Source: Symsagittifera roscoffensis (lineage: Eukaryota > Xenacoelomorpha > Acoela > Convolutidae). From it: DNA of 64,000 nt. Location: contig NC_087067.1 of assembly GCF_963678635.1 (NCBI RefSeq), forward strand, positions 27,535,547 through 27,599,546, given 5' to 3'. The notes under the pieces are model-generated. The model was not told where the DNA came from. It made no database searches and saw nothing but the letters and a program-made list of their open reading frames with translations. This document shows positions 33,787 through 43,673 of this stretch, piece after piece (the first letter of the stretch is position 1; every line of letters starts with the position of its first letter). A program made the position numbers and the translations under genes.

Positions 33787-34508
33787 TCATTGGGATCCTT
33801 CTTTTGATTGCAACCTAATTTGTTGAAGTAGACTTAATTTTTCGAAAAATTCTACTGGTACTTTGTAGTTTCTAATTTCGCCGACTCGGCGAAAAATATT
33901 GTGAAATTGCTTACAGAAGTAGAGATGCCATTGCTCTAGTGGCGCCTCTACTTTGGACGTCTCTGCGCCATCTTGTTCTCCCTGAGTAGACATCACGTTC
34001 TCCCCCGCTATCTTTTGGATCAGCTGCAACCCAAGGCTAGACATCAAGTCCCTTCCTACAATAGATGATCTTCTGCCTTCTATCACCTTGATCTTTGCTT
34101 CGACAGCCCATCCGTTCGTTTTCAAGAGGGCTGTCCTAGTAGGTGTAGTGAATTGTTCCCATAATCCTTGAATTCGTTATCCTCTGGCTTTAGATCGTTG
34201 AGTATCACTCTTGCGTTGCCCAGCTTTCTCCTTAATTCTACGATGGTAAATACTGAGATCGGCAATCCGCTGTCTATCTAAACGCTCGTCTGTTTGCCAT
34301 TTATCATTATCGGTAGCTTTATTGCGGTTTCACTTCTTGAATGAATGGCCATGACAACATAGTCACCCGAACTGTCTGAATCCCACGATCGGTGTCTCTC
34401 CTCCGGTATGTTGACCCATCCGACTGAACTTTCGTGTTTCGAATGGATATCCTCCGTGTCTCCGGATTCGTTCATGTCCAGATCCTCTTGGCCTTTTACT
34501 AGCGCCAC
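33787..34508 (-). pseudogene. Ty3/Gypsy protease region
   Basis: The - strand frame 34,508-34,278 ends at a TAG (34,278-34,280) four codons upstream of the catalytic 'DSG' (34,266-34,274). The C-terminal protease motif 'IVGRDLMSSLGL' is in the frame 34,125-33,787, followed by the linker to reverse transcriptase. So the protease is split by a stop just before its active site and by at least one frame change. Confidence 0.75.
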
Positions 34509-34539
34509 TACCGGCCGTACTCGGTTGCTACGTTTCCCT

Positions 34540-35300
34540 ACACGTTTTCTCGTAATGACCTGTCTTTCGGCAGAAGTTGCAGATCGCGCTTCTTGCAGGG
34601 CATCTTTTCAAGTGCTCTGGGGTAAAATTGGGCTGGTCGCAATTATAGCACCTTCAATTTTCTTGTTGCACTCCCCCTCGAAATTCCGATTTTCCTTGAA
34701 ACGGTCCAAGTCCGCGTTATCTATTGTTCGCTTATTTGCCCCGAATTGCCCCAATCGGTTGCGTTTTGATCTGTAGCGATCCTCTACCGGTAGTGCTGCT
34801 CGGTGTCCTTCCCCGGATTTTGAAATGACGTTTTCGCTTATTTGTCTCCTTGCTCGTAAAATAGCGCTATACGGTACACCTTCACTGGTGTTTTTGTCGA
34901 TCCGCATAATTCGTTTTGGGCCTCTCTGTTAATAATGATCACAATGAATACGTCTCATAGGATCCCCTCTCCAATGCTACAAAATGGCATCGTGCCGCCA
35001 ATCCAATTAGAACCAAATGCAACTGCTCCAACGATTCCCCAATATGCTGTTTCCCCAATATGCGTTCTTTCTTGATCAATGACCTTAGAATAACCGGTCG
35101 AAGTCAAAACCACATGTGGTTTTCGCCTGTGGAATTCATCTTGTCCTTCCTCCCCCAGGCACAGGTACAAGTTCGATATTTGTGTCTGCTTCCCGTTGAA
35201 TTATCTGCCACCATTACCATTGAAATCGATTAAACCAAACCTCCCATAGCATTGGTGGCTTCGAGAACTTAAGATGCTAGAACGACGTAATTACCAGTGG
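34540..35300 (-). pseudogene. Ty3/Gypsy Gag with paired zinc knuckles
   Basis: On the - strand the region 34,660-34,550 reads 'CYNCDQPNFTPEHLKRCPAR' and then 'CNFCRKTGHYEKTC', two nucleocapsid-type zinc knuckles in tandem. Upstream frames (34,907-34,608 and 35,170-34,955) carry charged Gag-like sequence interrupted by stops and shifts. The capsid domain cannot be assigned with confidence. Confidence 0.65.
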
Positions 35301-35316
35301 GTTCTTTCCCCCACTT

Positions 35317-35335
35317 GGACCTACTGACTGCACCA
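35317..35335 (-). other. Primer-binding site of the - strand Ty3/Gypsy element
   Basis: On the - strand the bases directly after the 5' LTR read 'tggtgcagtcagtaggtcc'. TGG matches the CCA end of a tRNA. The cognate tRNA was not identified. Confidence 0.6.
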
Positions 35336-35554
35336 TTTTAAGAAAAATATTGCGATAGTAAAAATTTCAGAACGAAAGATGTAAACTGCTAATCTTAAAG
35401 ATAGTCGGTGACAGACAATAAAATAGAGGTCAATCAAAGGTGACAGACAGCTCCGAAGGATAAATACCAGTTAGCGCCAGACATAGATTGAATGCAGTTG
35501 GAATTAAAAGAATAGAACTACAATGGACTATGAACTACTTTAATCACAATGACA
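35336..35554 (-). repeat. 5' LTR of the - strand Ty3/Gypsy element
   Basis: 219 bp aligned with 29,570-29,786. It ends 'tgaca' at 35,554. The inner end has decayed (tttt in place of tgtc) but abuts the primer-binding site exactly. Confidence 0.8.
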
Positions 35555-35782
35555 GCTTAACTCTATTGTAACGCTACACTTCGCTAAAAAAACTACGCAT
35601 TTTTGAATTTCGTATCTGGGTTTTCGATTGAACTATGTGGATAGAACTAACGCCGTATTTTGGAGAAAAAGTTAGAAGCAGTTTTTTTTTTATTTTAACA
35701 ATTTTTTTCGCAAGCATTACTAATATTATTTTAGGCTCGAAGTACGGGGAATAGCTATGGTGTTTTCGTTCCAATTTTCTAA

Positions 35783-36559
35783 GTTTCTGAAAAACTTGCA
35801 TAGATGATCAAGTGTGGAATCAATTTATAAACTAGTCAACAAAATATTTTCTTGCTATTCAAAGGGCCTGGGTTTTTTTGTAAGTGTTTAAAGTCTTTTT
35901 GATGGTAGGTTAGTCAAACTGATTTCGGACTCATTTCAGTTGTTTTCTACATTTATCTACACTGATTATTATGTCTATATTTTTTTCTCTAACAGAAATG
36001 GAATTTATTAAGAAAAAAACAGGTTTTCTAGTTCTTCTTTTAAATTTTAATAATATTTGAAATTTTTCTGCTGTGTATATTCAAAATTATTACTATCTAA
36101 AATTATTGTTTAAGGATTCGTCATTTCAGTTTGTAGACGAAACTTATTCGCGCTAGCGTCCAACTTATCAGTTTTGAAAAACAAGCATAGTTTCTGAAAA
36201 ACTCGCATAGATGATCGAGTGTGGAATCAATTTATAAACTTGTCAACAAAATATTTTTTTGCTATTAAAAGGGCCTGGGTTTGTTTTGTAAGTGTTTAAA
36301 GTCTTTTTGATGGTAGGTTAGTCAAACTGATTTCGGACTCATTTTAGTTGTTTTCTACATTCATCTACACTGATTATTACGTCTATCTTTTTTTCTCTAA
36401 CAGAAATGGAATTAATTAAGAAAAAAAACAGGTTTTCTAGTTCTTCTTGTAAGTTTTAATAATATTTGAAATTTTTCTGCTGGGTATATTTAATTTTCAG
36501 TTTGTAGACGAAACATATTCGCGTTAGCGTCCAACTTATCAGTTTTGAAAAACAAGCAT
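35783..36559 (+). repeat. 407-bp tandem duplication
   Basis: Unit 1 (35,783-36,189) and unit 2 (36,190-36,559) both run from 'gtttctgaaaaac' through 'tagatgatc', 'aagggcctgggttt', 'gatggtaggttagtcaaac' and 'gcgtccaacttatcag' to 'aaaacaagcat'. Unit 2 lacks about 40 bp near its end. Identity is high; it is non-coding. Confidence 0.9.
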
Positions 36560-38925
36560 CGTTTTTTTTATAAATTGAGACCTAAAAAGTAAACAATTGG
36601 TATCATCAAATCTTTTATGGGCTAACTTGTTAACTAGACTTTGAATCCGTGATCTGAAACTTCAATTGCTACATTTTCAACCAATTTTTTTAATTAGTCT
36701 GCAAATTTTCCGTTCATGCATAAAAATAGCGCCATTTAAAAAAATTAATAAAGATCACCTGAGCTCTTCAACAATTAAATTTCCTTAATTTTAGTTGTCT
36801 TCATGCAGTTGCAAATTTGTGTTAAAATGGCAGTTGGTTGAAAACAAAGAACTTGGACTGATAGGACGCAAAAATGTTGGGAGCTGTTTTTATTTCTTCT
36901 CTGACTATCAGAGTTTATAAATATCAGAACTTTTTTCTGAATATTAGCTGTTTTTCTGCAATTTAATTTTTCAGCCTGCTATGAATCTATTTATTTTCTG
37001 CTTATGTTTGCTGTTCTGACCACTGAAAATTTGGAGGAACTTGGTATTCGGATGTGTTTCAGCTTTTCTTTCTTTTTAAATTTTTTTTACGCGCATCACA
37101 GGTGCCACAAAAAAGCGTCGAAGGAGACGAATGACATATACCATATTGAAGCCTTTGCATTCATGATTCGAACTCTTTCAAAAATTGTTAAACATTTTTG
37201 GCAATATAGAAAAACTGGTTGAAAACTTTTGATTTTTAGTCTAATTTCGAGCAAATAAAGCAAGCGAGAAAGCTTCAAAACGTAAATGAGACTCTTTTTT
37301 ACTGCAGAAATTTTAGTTGCTGAAGCTTTTTCTAGCGCTGCCTTGTTTACAAAGTTTCTGTAGAAAAATCAAACAAAAACGAAAAAATTTAAATTGTTTA
37401 ATTTTTTGTTTTCCGATTAACTTTGTGATAAATGTCGTTGTAAATTATGCGTATTCTACTCCTACTATCAAATTTATTTATTTACGAGCTTTCGTTCAAA
37501 ACCGATTATGGCCGAAGAAACAAAAAGATTACAATTCGCCAAAAAACATGTCTTTTTTTGCTTGTTAATGATTTTTAAAATCAAGTTTGATTGTCTACCG
37601 TACCATTTTTTTTCACTCGTATTTTACCAATGATTAAACAGGTTTTTTTTTTCAGATTAGTTTCAGCAGAGTCTAAATTTTTATATTTTTCTTGAACCCG
37701 TAACTTGGTGCCGTTCAGCGAAGCCTACGTACATTTTCAAATGCTTCAGCTAAATAACTGTGCTAGAAACAATGCTTTTGTGCATGCGAAGAGAGCTAAA
37801 AATCTAATTTTTTTGCTAGCTATCAATGATGTGGAAAAAAAATATGTTACACTTGCGACTAGCAAGCGTTAAAAAACTAGAAAGCAGACTTTTTCGAATT
37901 CCTTACCAGTTAATCAAAATCACTGAGTCATTCAAGCAGCATTCAGTTCTGCAGCTGACAAGCTCAGTGCTGGAATTAACTACTGTTTACTGAAATTAGT
38001 TAGCGGATAAAGATTTTTAAAACTGAAAACGTTCAGCATCAAAATGTCGGCCTAACGGTTGTCTGTTTATAGTTTTCGGCTTATTTTCCAATCTTTTCCA
38101 GCAGCTTTCAAGTCTTTCTTGCTATGTTAAAGCTTTTTGTGCTGTAAGAGATTTGATGGTAACTGAAAGCGTTTTGACTAATTGGTCTTTTATACCTTAA
38201 TTTGTATACTTTTTTGTTTCATTTTTAAACTAAAATCTTTATTTGGCTTAAATAGGTTTGGCATATTCTTTTATGATTATTAATCTCAATTAGAGCTTGT
38301 TCATTATTTTGTGATTCCAGAGGGGAATTTTTCTATTGTTTTCGACGCAACGTTGTCGGCTGTTGTCGGCTGAGAAGTGTTGTCGGCTGAGTTGCGGCTC
38401 AATTAATGTGCTTGAATACTTGTTTCAAGCACGCGGTTGTGCCGTTGAACATGCTGCTTTTTTCAAATTGAACCTCATTCAAAACAGAAATTTTAGTAGA
38501 TGAGATCATTCTGATTAAAAAAATTCTTCTTGATGTCAAAAATTTCACTTTCTTTTGGCTAGCTTGCATTTCTGTGTGAATATGATTTATTGATTGTTGT
38601 TTGTTTTTGAGATTTCGTTTTTGAAAAATCTTTTGTTCAAATGTTTGTAGTTTTTCATATTCAGGTGTCACCATCTAGACACAAAATACAAAACTTTGTA
38701 AGTCACATTATTTCAAAGATCGCGTAGAAACTTTTTTTATAGTTTATATTTTTCATACCTGCTCACCGCAGTTTATGTTGAAAAATTTTGATTCAATTTT
38801 CCGGAACACGTTTTGTCAATTTACTGTTGTCCCTTCTAGGTTTTGGTTTTTAGTGGCTGCTTTTAGTGCCTGTTATTAGATCGCCCTATGGAATTGCTCG
38901 TAGTTAATAGCAAGAAAGTACATGG
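36560..38925. other. Unassigned stretch with repeat fragments
   Basis: No gene recognised. A degenerate - strand family-2 copy lies at about 37,096-37,280 ('gattcgaactctttc', 'aaaactggttgaaaac'). The recurrent hairpin CTTGCgactaGCAAG is at 37,852-37,866, followed by 'aaaaactagaaagcagac'. The - strand ORF at 38,399-38,674 (91 codons) is Lys- and Gln-rich without a known motif. Confidence 0.4.
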
Positions 38926-38929
38926 CTTC

Positions 38930-39870
38930 ACGGGTCGAGGTCGTGATTTTATGTTCAGACTAAATAAATCTGAATCGATCCGCGTGGGGACCAAAAATTC
39001 ATAGTCGCCACTCAAGCCGAATTCTACAAAGTCTTAACATACGTGTGCAAGGTCTAAACATAAGTTCTCGGGTTGAGGTTTCGGTTTAAATTTCGACCGA
39101 GTGAGTAGGTCGAATAATTGCGGGGAGGTCAGTACCCGGATTAAAAATTATGAACCAACAAAAATCTCGGTTTAGACTGTAGAATCCTGGCTGTAGATTC
39201 CAGGAATATCTGTATTGTTTGTTCGTAAGTTTTTGTTTTATGTTCGACTTTATGTTTCGAAATTCAAAATCTCAGTTCAGACCGTGTGAGTAGGTCGAAA
39301 CATAAAGTCGAACATAAAACAAAAACTTACGAACAAACAATACAGATATTCCTGGAATCTACAGCCAGGATTCTACAGTCTAAACCGAGATTTTTGTTGG
39401 TTCATAATTTTTAATCCGGGTACTGACCTCCCCGCAATTATTTCAATCTCGGTTTCTGCCGCTACTCACACTTTTTGCTAGACCCCTTGTCCTTAAACCG
39501 AATTAAATGGTCCAAACGATCTGGTGCTGAAATCTTTTGGTTCACAAGGTCCAAAACCACAAATCAGAGTTTTCCGGTTCTTACAGTCTGAATCCGGATT
39601 CTTTCGATCCACACGGTCTGATCTAGGATTCATTTGGTCCACACGGTCCTAAACCAAATTCTTTTCTTCCACACGGTCTGAATCCGGATTTCTGTACCCC
39701 ACACGGTTTAAATTCGGATTTCGTTGGTCTACACGGGCTGAACCCGGATTCATTCGGTCCACATAGTCTGAATCCGGATTTCTTCTGCCCTCACTTCTGA
39801 ACACGGATTCACTCAGTCCACACGGTCTGAACATAGTACTTTCTGGTCCACACGGTCTGAAAATAAAACC
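38930..39870. repeat. Minisatellite of ~33-bp 'ggtccacacggtctgaat' units
   Basis: From about 39,480 to 39,870 a degenerate unit of roughly 30-36 bp recurs about ten times: 'cggtccacacggtctgaat' then 'ccggattt'. More diverged units ('ggtctaaacataag', 'gactaaataaatctgaat') occupy 38,930-39,110. The - strand ORF 39,649-39,834, with its repeated 'RNPDSDRV', is this array read in frame and is not a gene. Confidence 0.85.
39113..39442. repeat. Perfect 147-bp inverted repeat
   Basis: Arms 39,113-39,259 and 39,296-39,442 are exact reverse complements over all 147 bases as I compared them, around a 36-bp spacer. The 13-bp string GTGAGTAGGTCGA directly precedes both arms (39,101 and 39,287). The array units around it are diverged, so exact arms mean a very recent inverted duplication, gene conversion or an assembly artefact. 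Confidence 0.95.
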
Positions 39871-40742
39871 GCGACCTCAATCAGGGTTGTTACAATGACT
39901 AACAATTTTTTGCTCATGAACCGGATTTTTACCATAATCCACGCACGGCTACGGCTAATAACAACCAAAAGCACGTGTAATTTATAACCGAGGGCACATC
40001 AGCTAATTTTCGTTAAAAGCTGAACTGCTCGTATGTAGGTCCTTTCCTTAAAGATAAATGGTTTTCCTTCAATTTAATCAAAAGTGATCACTCATACAAG
40101 CGTACTTTGCGGAAAACTTTTAATTTCTAGACCTTGTCCTTACTTATTCCCATTATTCGTGATTAGTTGTGACAAAAAGTTGAAAACGTTTCTGTTAGAA
40201 AGCGAATCCATGCGTTTTGTTCACTGTTTTTAAGGTGATAAAAATCACCGGCAATCCACTTCTTTTGATTAATATGAACGAGTTTTCATATGCCTTTGAT
40301 ATATTTAGTTTGGCAGTGAACAAAGATCTCACGTTAGTTTCATCTATAATAAAATGGTACTGCACGCACGTGTACGACTGGCAAACAAAAAATTTAGTTT
40401 TTGATTGCATTCAAAATGAAAAAAGACCAACGGCCTCTTCAAGAAAACATTTGCTCATATACTTTATTTTTAAAATCAGCGATGTTTAAAACTCAAAATT
40501 ATTCACATGTTTTAGCAACGACTTACGTTTTTGTACTAGAGCTGATCAATAAACAAAAGGAACTCCGGTATTAGAATGAATATTTTAATACCTTGATGAC
40601 ATATAATTGTTAAAAAACGGATTTTCATGACGTTTGTTAATCTACTTTTTTTAAATTAGAATTTTTATCTACGTTTTGAACTTAGTTACAGTAAAGTCTG
40701 AAGATGATATCAAGTACACCACGTATAAGCCGGACTAAGAAA
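39871..40742. other. Upstream flank of the kinesin gene, unassigned
   Basis: No gene recognised. The opposed ORFs at 40,195-40,489 have no known motif. The kinesin promoter is presumably in the right part, but I see no clear TATA or initiator. Confidence 0.4.
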
Positions 40743-40781
40743 ATGTCTGAAATGGCTCGCAATCTGTTCAATGGGATCTAG
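40743..40781 (+). promoter_or_regulatory. Possible upstream ORF overlapping the kinesin start
   Basis: An ATG at 40,743 opens a 12-codon frame that ends with TAG at 40,779-40,781, overlapping the ATG at 40,771 in another frame. If both are in the mRNA it could lower initiation at the main start. Confidence 0.3.
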
Positions 40782-41047
40782 TCAGTCTACAGATCAAACA
40801 TTTACAGAGCAAACCAATTCCAATTCTCAATATAACTCAAACCAGAGATCCGGTCAAAGCCAGCAGCAAACTCAAGAAAGAACTTCCGACCGGGAGTCCG
40901 GCGGAGGTCGCTCGACCGGCGGAAGATCCGGCGATACCGCCAGCCGATTCCAAAACACAACGACTAGCTCTTCGGGCGGCGGACAACAGAGAACGACGAG
41001 AAACGACTCTCAAATGTCTTCGTCAAGAGGCGCGAGAAGCAACGCTG
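40771..41047 (+). CDS. Probable first coding exon of the kinesin-14 gene (disordered tail)
   Basis: An open frame from ATG 40,771 encodes about 92 residues of Ser, Gln, Arg, Gly and Thr low-complexity sequence ('RESGGGRSTGGRSGD', 'TTSSSGGGQQ'). It ends at a good splice donor, aacgctg|gtaagt (donor GT at 41,048), in phase 1. Its G+C content is clearly above the flanks, unlike chance ORFs here. Kinesin-14 proteins carry a basic, poorly conserved N-terminal tail that binds microtubules or cargo, and this would fit. The link to the motor exons 2.4 kb downstream is inferred from strand, phase and proximity only; it could instead belong to a separate gene. Confidence 0.6.
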
Positions 41048-41904
41048 GTAAGTTAACAGTTTGAAGTTTTTTGTAATTTTGTTCTTGTTTTTCAAAAATA
41101 ATAAAACCGTGATCAAAATTAACATTGAGGCAAAATTTAGACAAAAATCAAAACTGCCAAGATAATTTATGCTTGTTTTAGAAAATTATACTAAAAAGTG
41201 TGAAATTGGTTCAAATTTTTTTTTTATTAAATCTATCTTATATCAGTTTTGGTATCCTGATTGCTGCTAATTATATGAAAATATTCAAAATGGTGCTTAA
41301 ACCACTAACAATATTTCGATTGAGGGTACAAAACGCGCTAACGACTTTCTTAACAAGGCGATTAAATCACAGGTGTTAGGGATGTTTCAGAATGAAAGAA
41401 TAACAAACAAATATTGGACCTTCAATTATATGCACTAAATATTTCTGCAAAATCATTTAAACCAAAAATTGACCTAAAGTTGTTCTGGAAAGTTCAAGTT
41501 AAATGGGTATGACTACGTTGAGTAATTTCAGATATTTCATTTTGGAATCTGATGAAAATCATTGATGAATCAGCAGGTACTAAACACAATGTTTGTTTTC
41601 TTGTTTTCAATGGTATAGCTTGCAGCTACTTGTCCAACATAGTTTAGAAGTCATCATTTAACCAATTCTCAGATGTGGATTGACGAGGGGGGGCCCTCCG
41701 TTTTGTTTCAGGAGCTCGACCATTCGTAACATTGAAAAAGCGACAACTGATTGCAGAACAATTTTCCATTATAATTGTGAGACCAATTTGCAATGAATTG
41801 AATTAGTAATTCGCGACAACCAAACGGCCATGCCTTAGCCGGTTTTTACAAAACACTAGATTCGAAACAAAAAATCTGATTTGGAGCTATTTCTCGGTTT
41901 AAGG

Positions 41905-41947
41905 TCGCCGATGGGCGCGCTACGCGCGCGTGGCCACTTCGCGGCGA
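41905..41947. repeat. GC-rich nested hairpin
   Basis: Outer TCGCCG (41,905) pairs with CGGCGA (41,942), and inner CGCGC pairs with GCGCG across 'tac' (41,916-41,928). It is a striking GC island in AT-rich sequence, probably the end of a decayed repeat. Confidence 0.6.
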
Positions 41948-43046
41948 TAACCGGCTCTAAATTTCGTATAGAGTCCTACCCTCTGTAGGCAAGCTCGCAA
42001 CACGTTGGCGCGACTGCGGCGGTCACTATTATTGGCTGAATTGTCTGAATTTCAAACCGGCTGAATTGTCTTTGGCCGAATTGTCTGGACGCGGATATGG
42101 AATGTTTCGCGAATCTACCAAGCAAATAATACCGATTAAATTCACTTGCAACCAAATTTTGCCTTTTATAATTGAAGATTTTTTTTTCGTCAAACCTTCA
42201 ATAAAGTGCCCAACAACCTTTTGACTCAGTTTGTAAAATTTGCCGTCGACATAAAATTTTTTGCTTTTCTTGTTTTTTTTGCTAATGTTTTTGGTCGACC
42301 TAAGAAAATGGTCGACAACACTTTCGATTTTTTTGTATATCCGCCCTCTCTTGAAAGTTGTAGATCTGTTGGTTCTGTGACCACTCAATTTGTTTTGATT
42401 TTGTAAGTATTAGGTTTCTAAAAAGTGTTTGCATTGGAAAGCGTATCGACTAGCATAAAGCTCGACTAGCAGAAAAATTCAAAATTGAAAATCGTATCGA
42501 CTAGCATAAGAATTTAAAAACTTTAAACTGTATCGAATAACATAAAAAATTGAAACACAATTATTACCAAAATCAAAATTATTTTACATTAAAAAATCAT
42601 AAAAATCATGTCTTTTCTCACAAATTTCGACAGACAGTTCCTATTTTATCTCAATACGTTTTCATGTCACTGAGAGAGTTTTCGAGCAAAGTTTTCAAAC
42701 GGTTGATTTTGACGTATAAGTATCGCCATTTCACTTGCTGTGTTAGGGGAATATCACTTCTCTAGATTCTTTTGAGGCACTAATCGATATGTTACAAGGC
42801 TATAACGCAGATCGGACAACATTTTCGGGCAAAAAAAACCTAGACTAAAATTTTTTCTCGAAACTTTATGGAAATGCGGCATTTTCTTGTAAGCCGTAGA
42901 ATGACCAGCCAATTGAATTCTTCTGTAAATTGCTAAGGGTGTAATGAAAGTACATTCTTTGTTAATTGATCATAAACCCTGTTTCAAAATCTGATATGAT
43001 CATTGTTGGCTGTACATATTTGTTCCACAAAAACATAATACTGTTT

Positions 43047-43256
43047 GTTTTCGGTTTTATTGTTCGTCTTAAACCTGTAGCCATCAACAACCAAGTTAAC
43101 CCTCCGCCTGTTTTTGATGGAACAATGCTGAACTCGCGCATATTAATATGTCAATATCTGTTTTCGATTTTATTGTTCGTCTTAAACCTGTAGCCATCAA
43201 CAACCAACTTAATCCCTCCGCCTGTTTTTGATGGAACAATACTGAACTCGCGCAGA
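43047..43256 (+). repeat. Tandem duplication, 113-bp period
   Basis: 43,047-43,143 and 43,160-43,256 are near-identical ('attgttcgtcttaaacctg', 'gccatcaacaaccaa', 'ccgcctgtttttgatgg', 'tgaactcgcgca') with a 16-bp spacer. Non-coding. It lies in the putative kinesin intron 1. Confidence 0.9.
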
Positions 43257-43398
43257 GTCAGTTGTACGTAGTTGTAATGTATTTGAGAGTTTCCGTCAAG
43301 TAAGGCCAACAAAGCAGAATTTTTGTTTCGCCGAAGCAAACAAAAAAGTGGAAATTTGCTAATATGGCCGAAGTGCCGTTTTGAAGGTGCCATTGCAG

Positions 43399-43473
43399 AG
43401 ACTAATTTCGGACTGTTGGAGATAACGCAAAAAATTTCAGCTGCAAAAATTGCTCAACCCGGCAAACAGCTGA
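43399..43473 (+). CDS. Candidate internal kinesin exon, cut by the assembly gap
   Basis: After the acceptor 'cattgcag' the sequence is open up to the gap and encodes 'TNFGLLEITQKISAAKIAQP' and a few more residues. The phase (two bases complete a codon) fits the phase-1 donor of the upstream exon. The polypyrimidine tract is poor and the family has no conserved sequence here, so support is modest. The downstream end is in the gap. Confidence 0.4.
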
Positions 43474-43673
43474 NNNNNNNNNNNNNNNNNNNNNNNNNNN
43501 NNNNNNNNNNNNNNNNNNNNNNNNNNNNNNNNNNNNNNNNNNNNNNNNNNNNNNNNNNNNNNNNNNNNNNNNNNNNNNNNNNNNNNNNNNNNNNNNNNNN
43601 NNNNNNNNNNNNNNNNNNNNNNNNNNNNNNNNNNNNNNNNNNNNNNNNNNNNNNNNNNNNNNNNNNNNNNNNN
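43474..43673. other. Assembly gap (200 N)
   Basis: Exactly 200 N, a conventional placeholder for a gap of unknown size. It removes part of the kinesin coiled coil. Reading frames drawn through it have no meaning. Confidence 1.

Larger units (their letters stand above)
29570..35554 (-). mobile_element. Degenerate Ty3/Gypsy retrotransposon with both LTRs
   Basis: A ~6-kb element on the - strand. It has paired LTRs (35,336-35,554 at its 5' end and 29,570-29,786 at its 3' end), a primer-binding site directly against the 5' LTR, a polypurine tract directly against the 3' LTR, and domains in Ty3/Gypsy order: gag with two zinc knuckles, protease, reverse transcriptase, RNase H, integrase and a basic tail. 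Many stops and frameshifts break it. Its coding parts, especially 29.9-31.2 and 34.0-35.0 kb, are visibly richer in G+C than the surroundings. No target-site duplication is clear: flanks 'agttg' and 'gctta' do not match. LTR divergence by eye is substantial, so it is old. Confidence 0.85.
41048..43398 (+). other. Putative kinesin intron 1 (2,351 bp), repeat-rich
   Basis: The donor at 41,048 and a candidate acceptor ending 'cattgcag' at 43,398 agree in phase. Inside lie a GC-rich hairpin (41,905-41,947), three 'gctgaattgtct'-type repeats (about 42,032-42,087), three 'gtatcgactagcataa'-type repeats (42,441-42,545) and a duplicated ~97-bp block (43,047-43,143 and 43,160-43,256). Additional small exons cannot be excluded. 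Confidence 0.4.

Noticed and set aside
39649-39834. ORF with repeated RNPDSDRV
   Set aside because: It is a minisatellite read in frame; the unit length is irregular and the pattern continues beyond the ORF.
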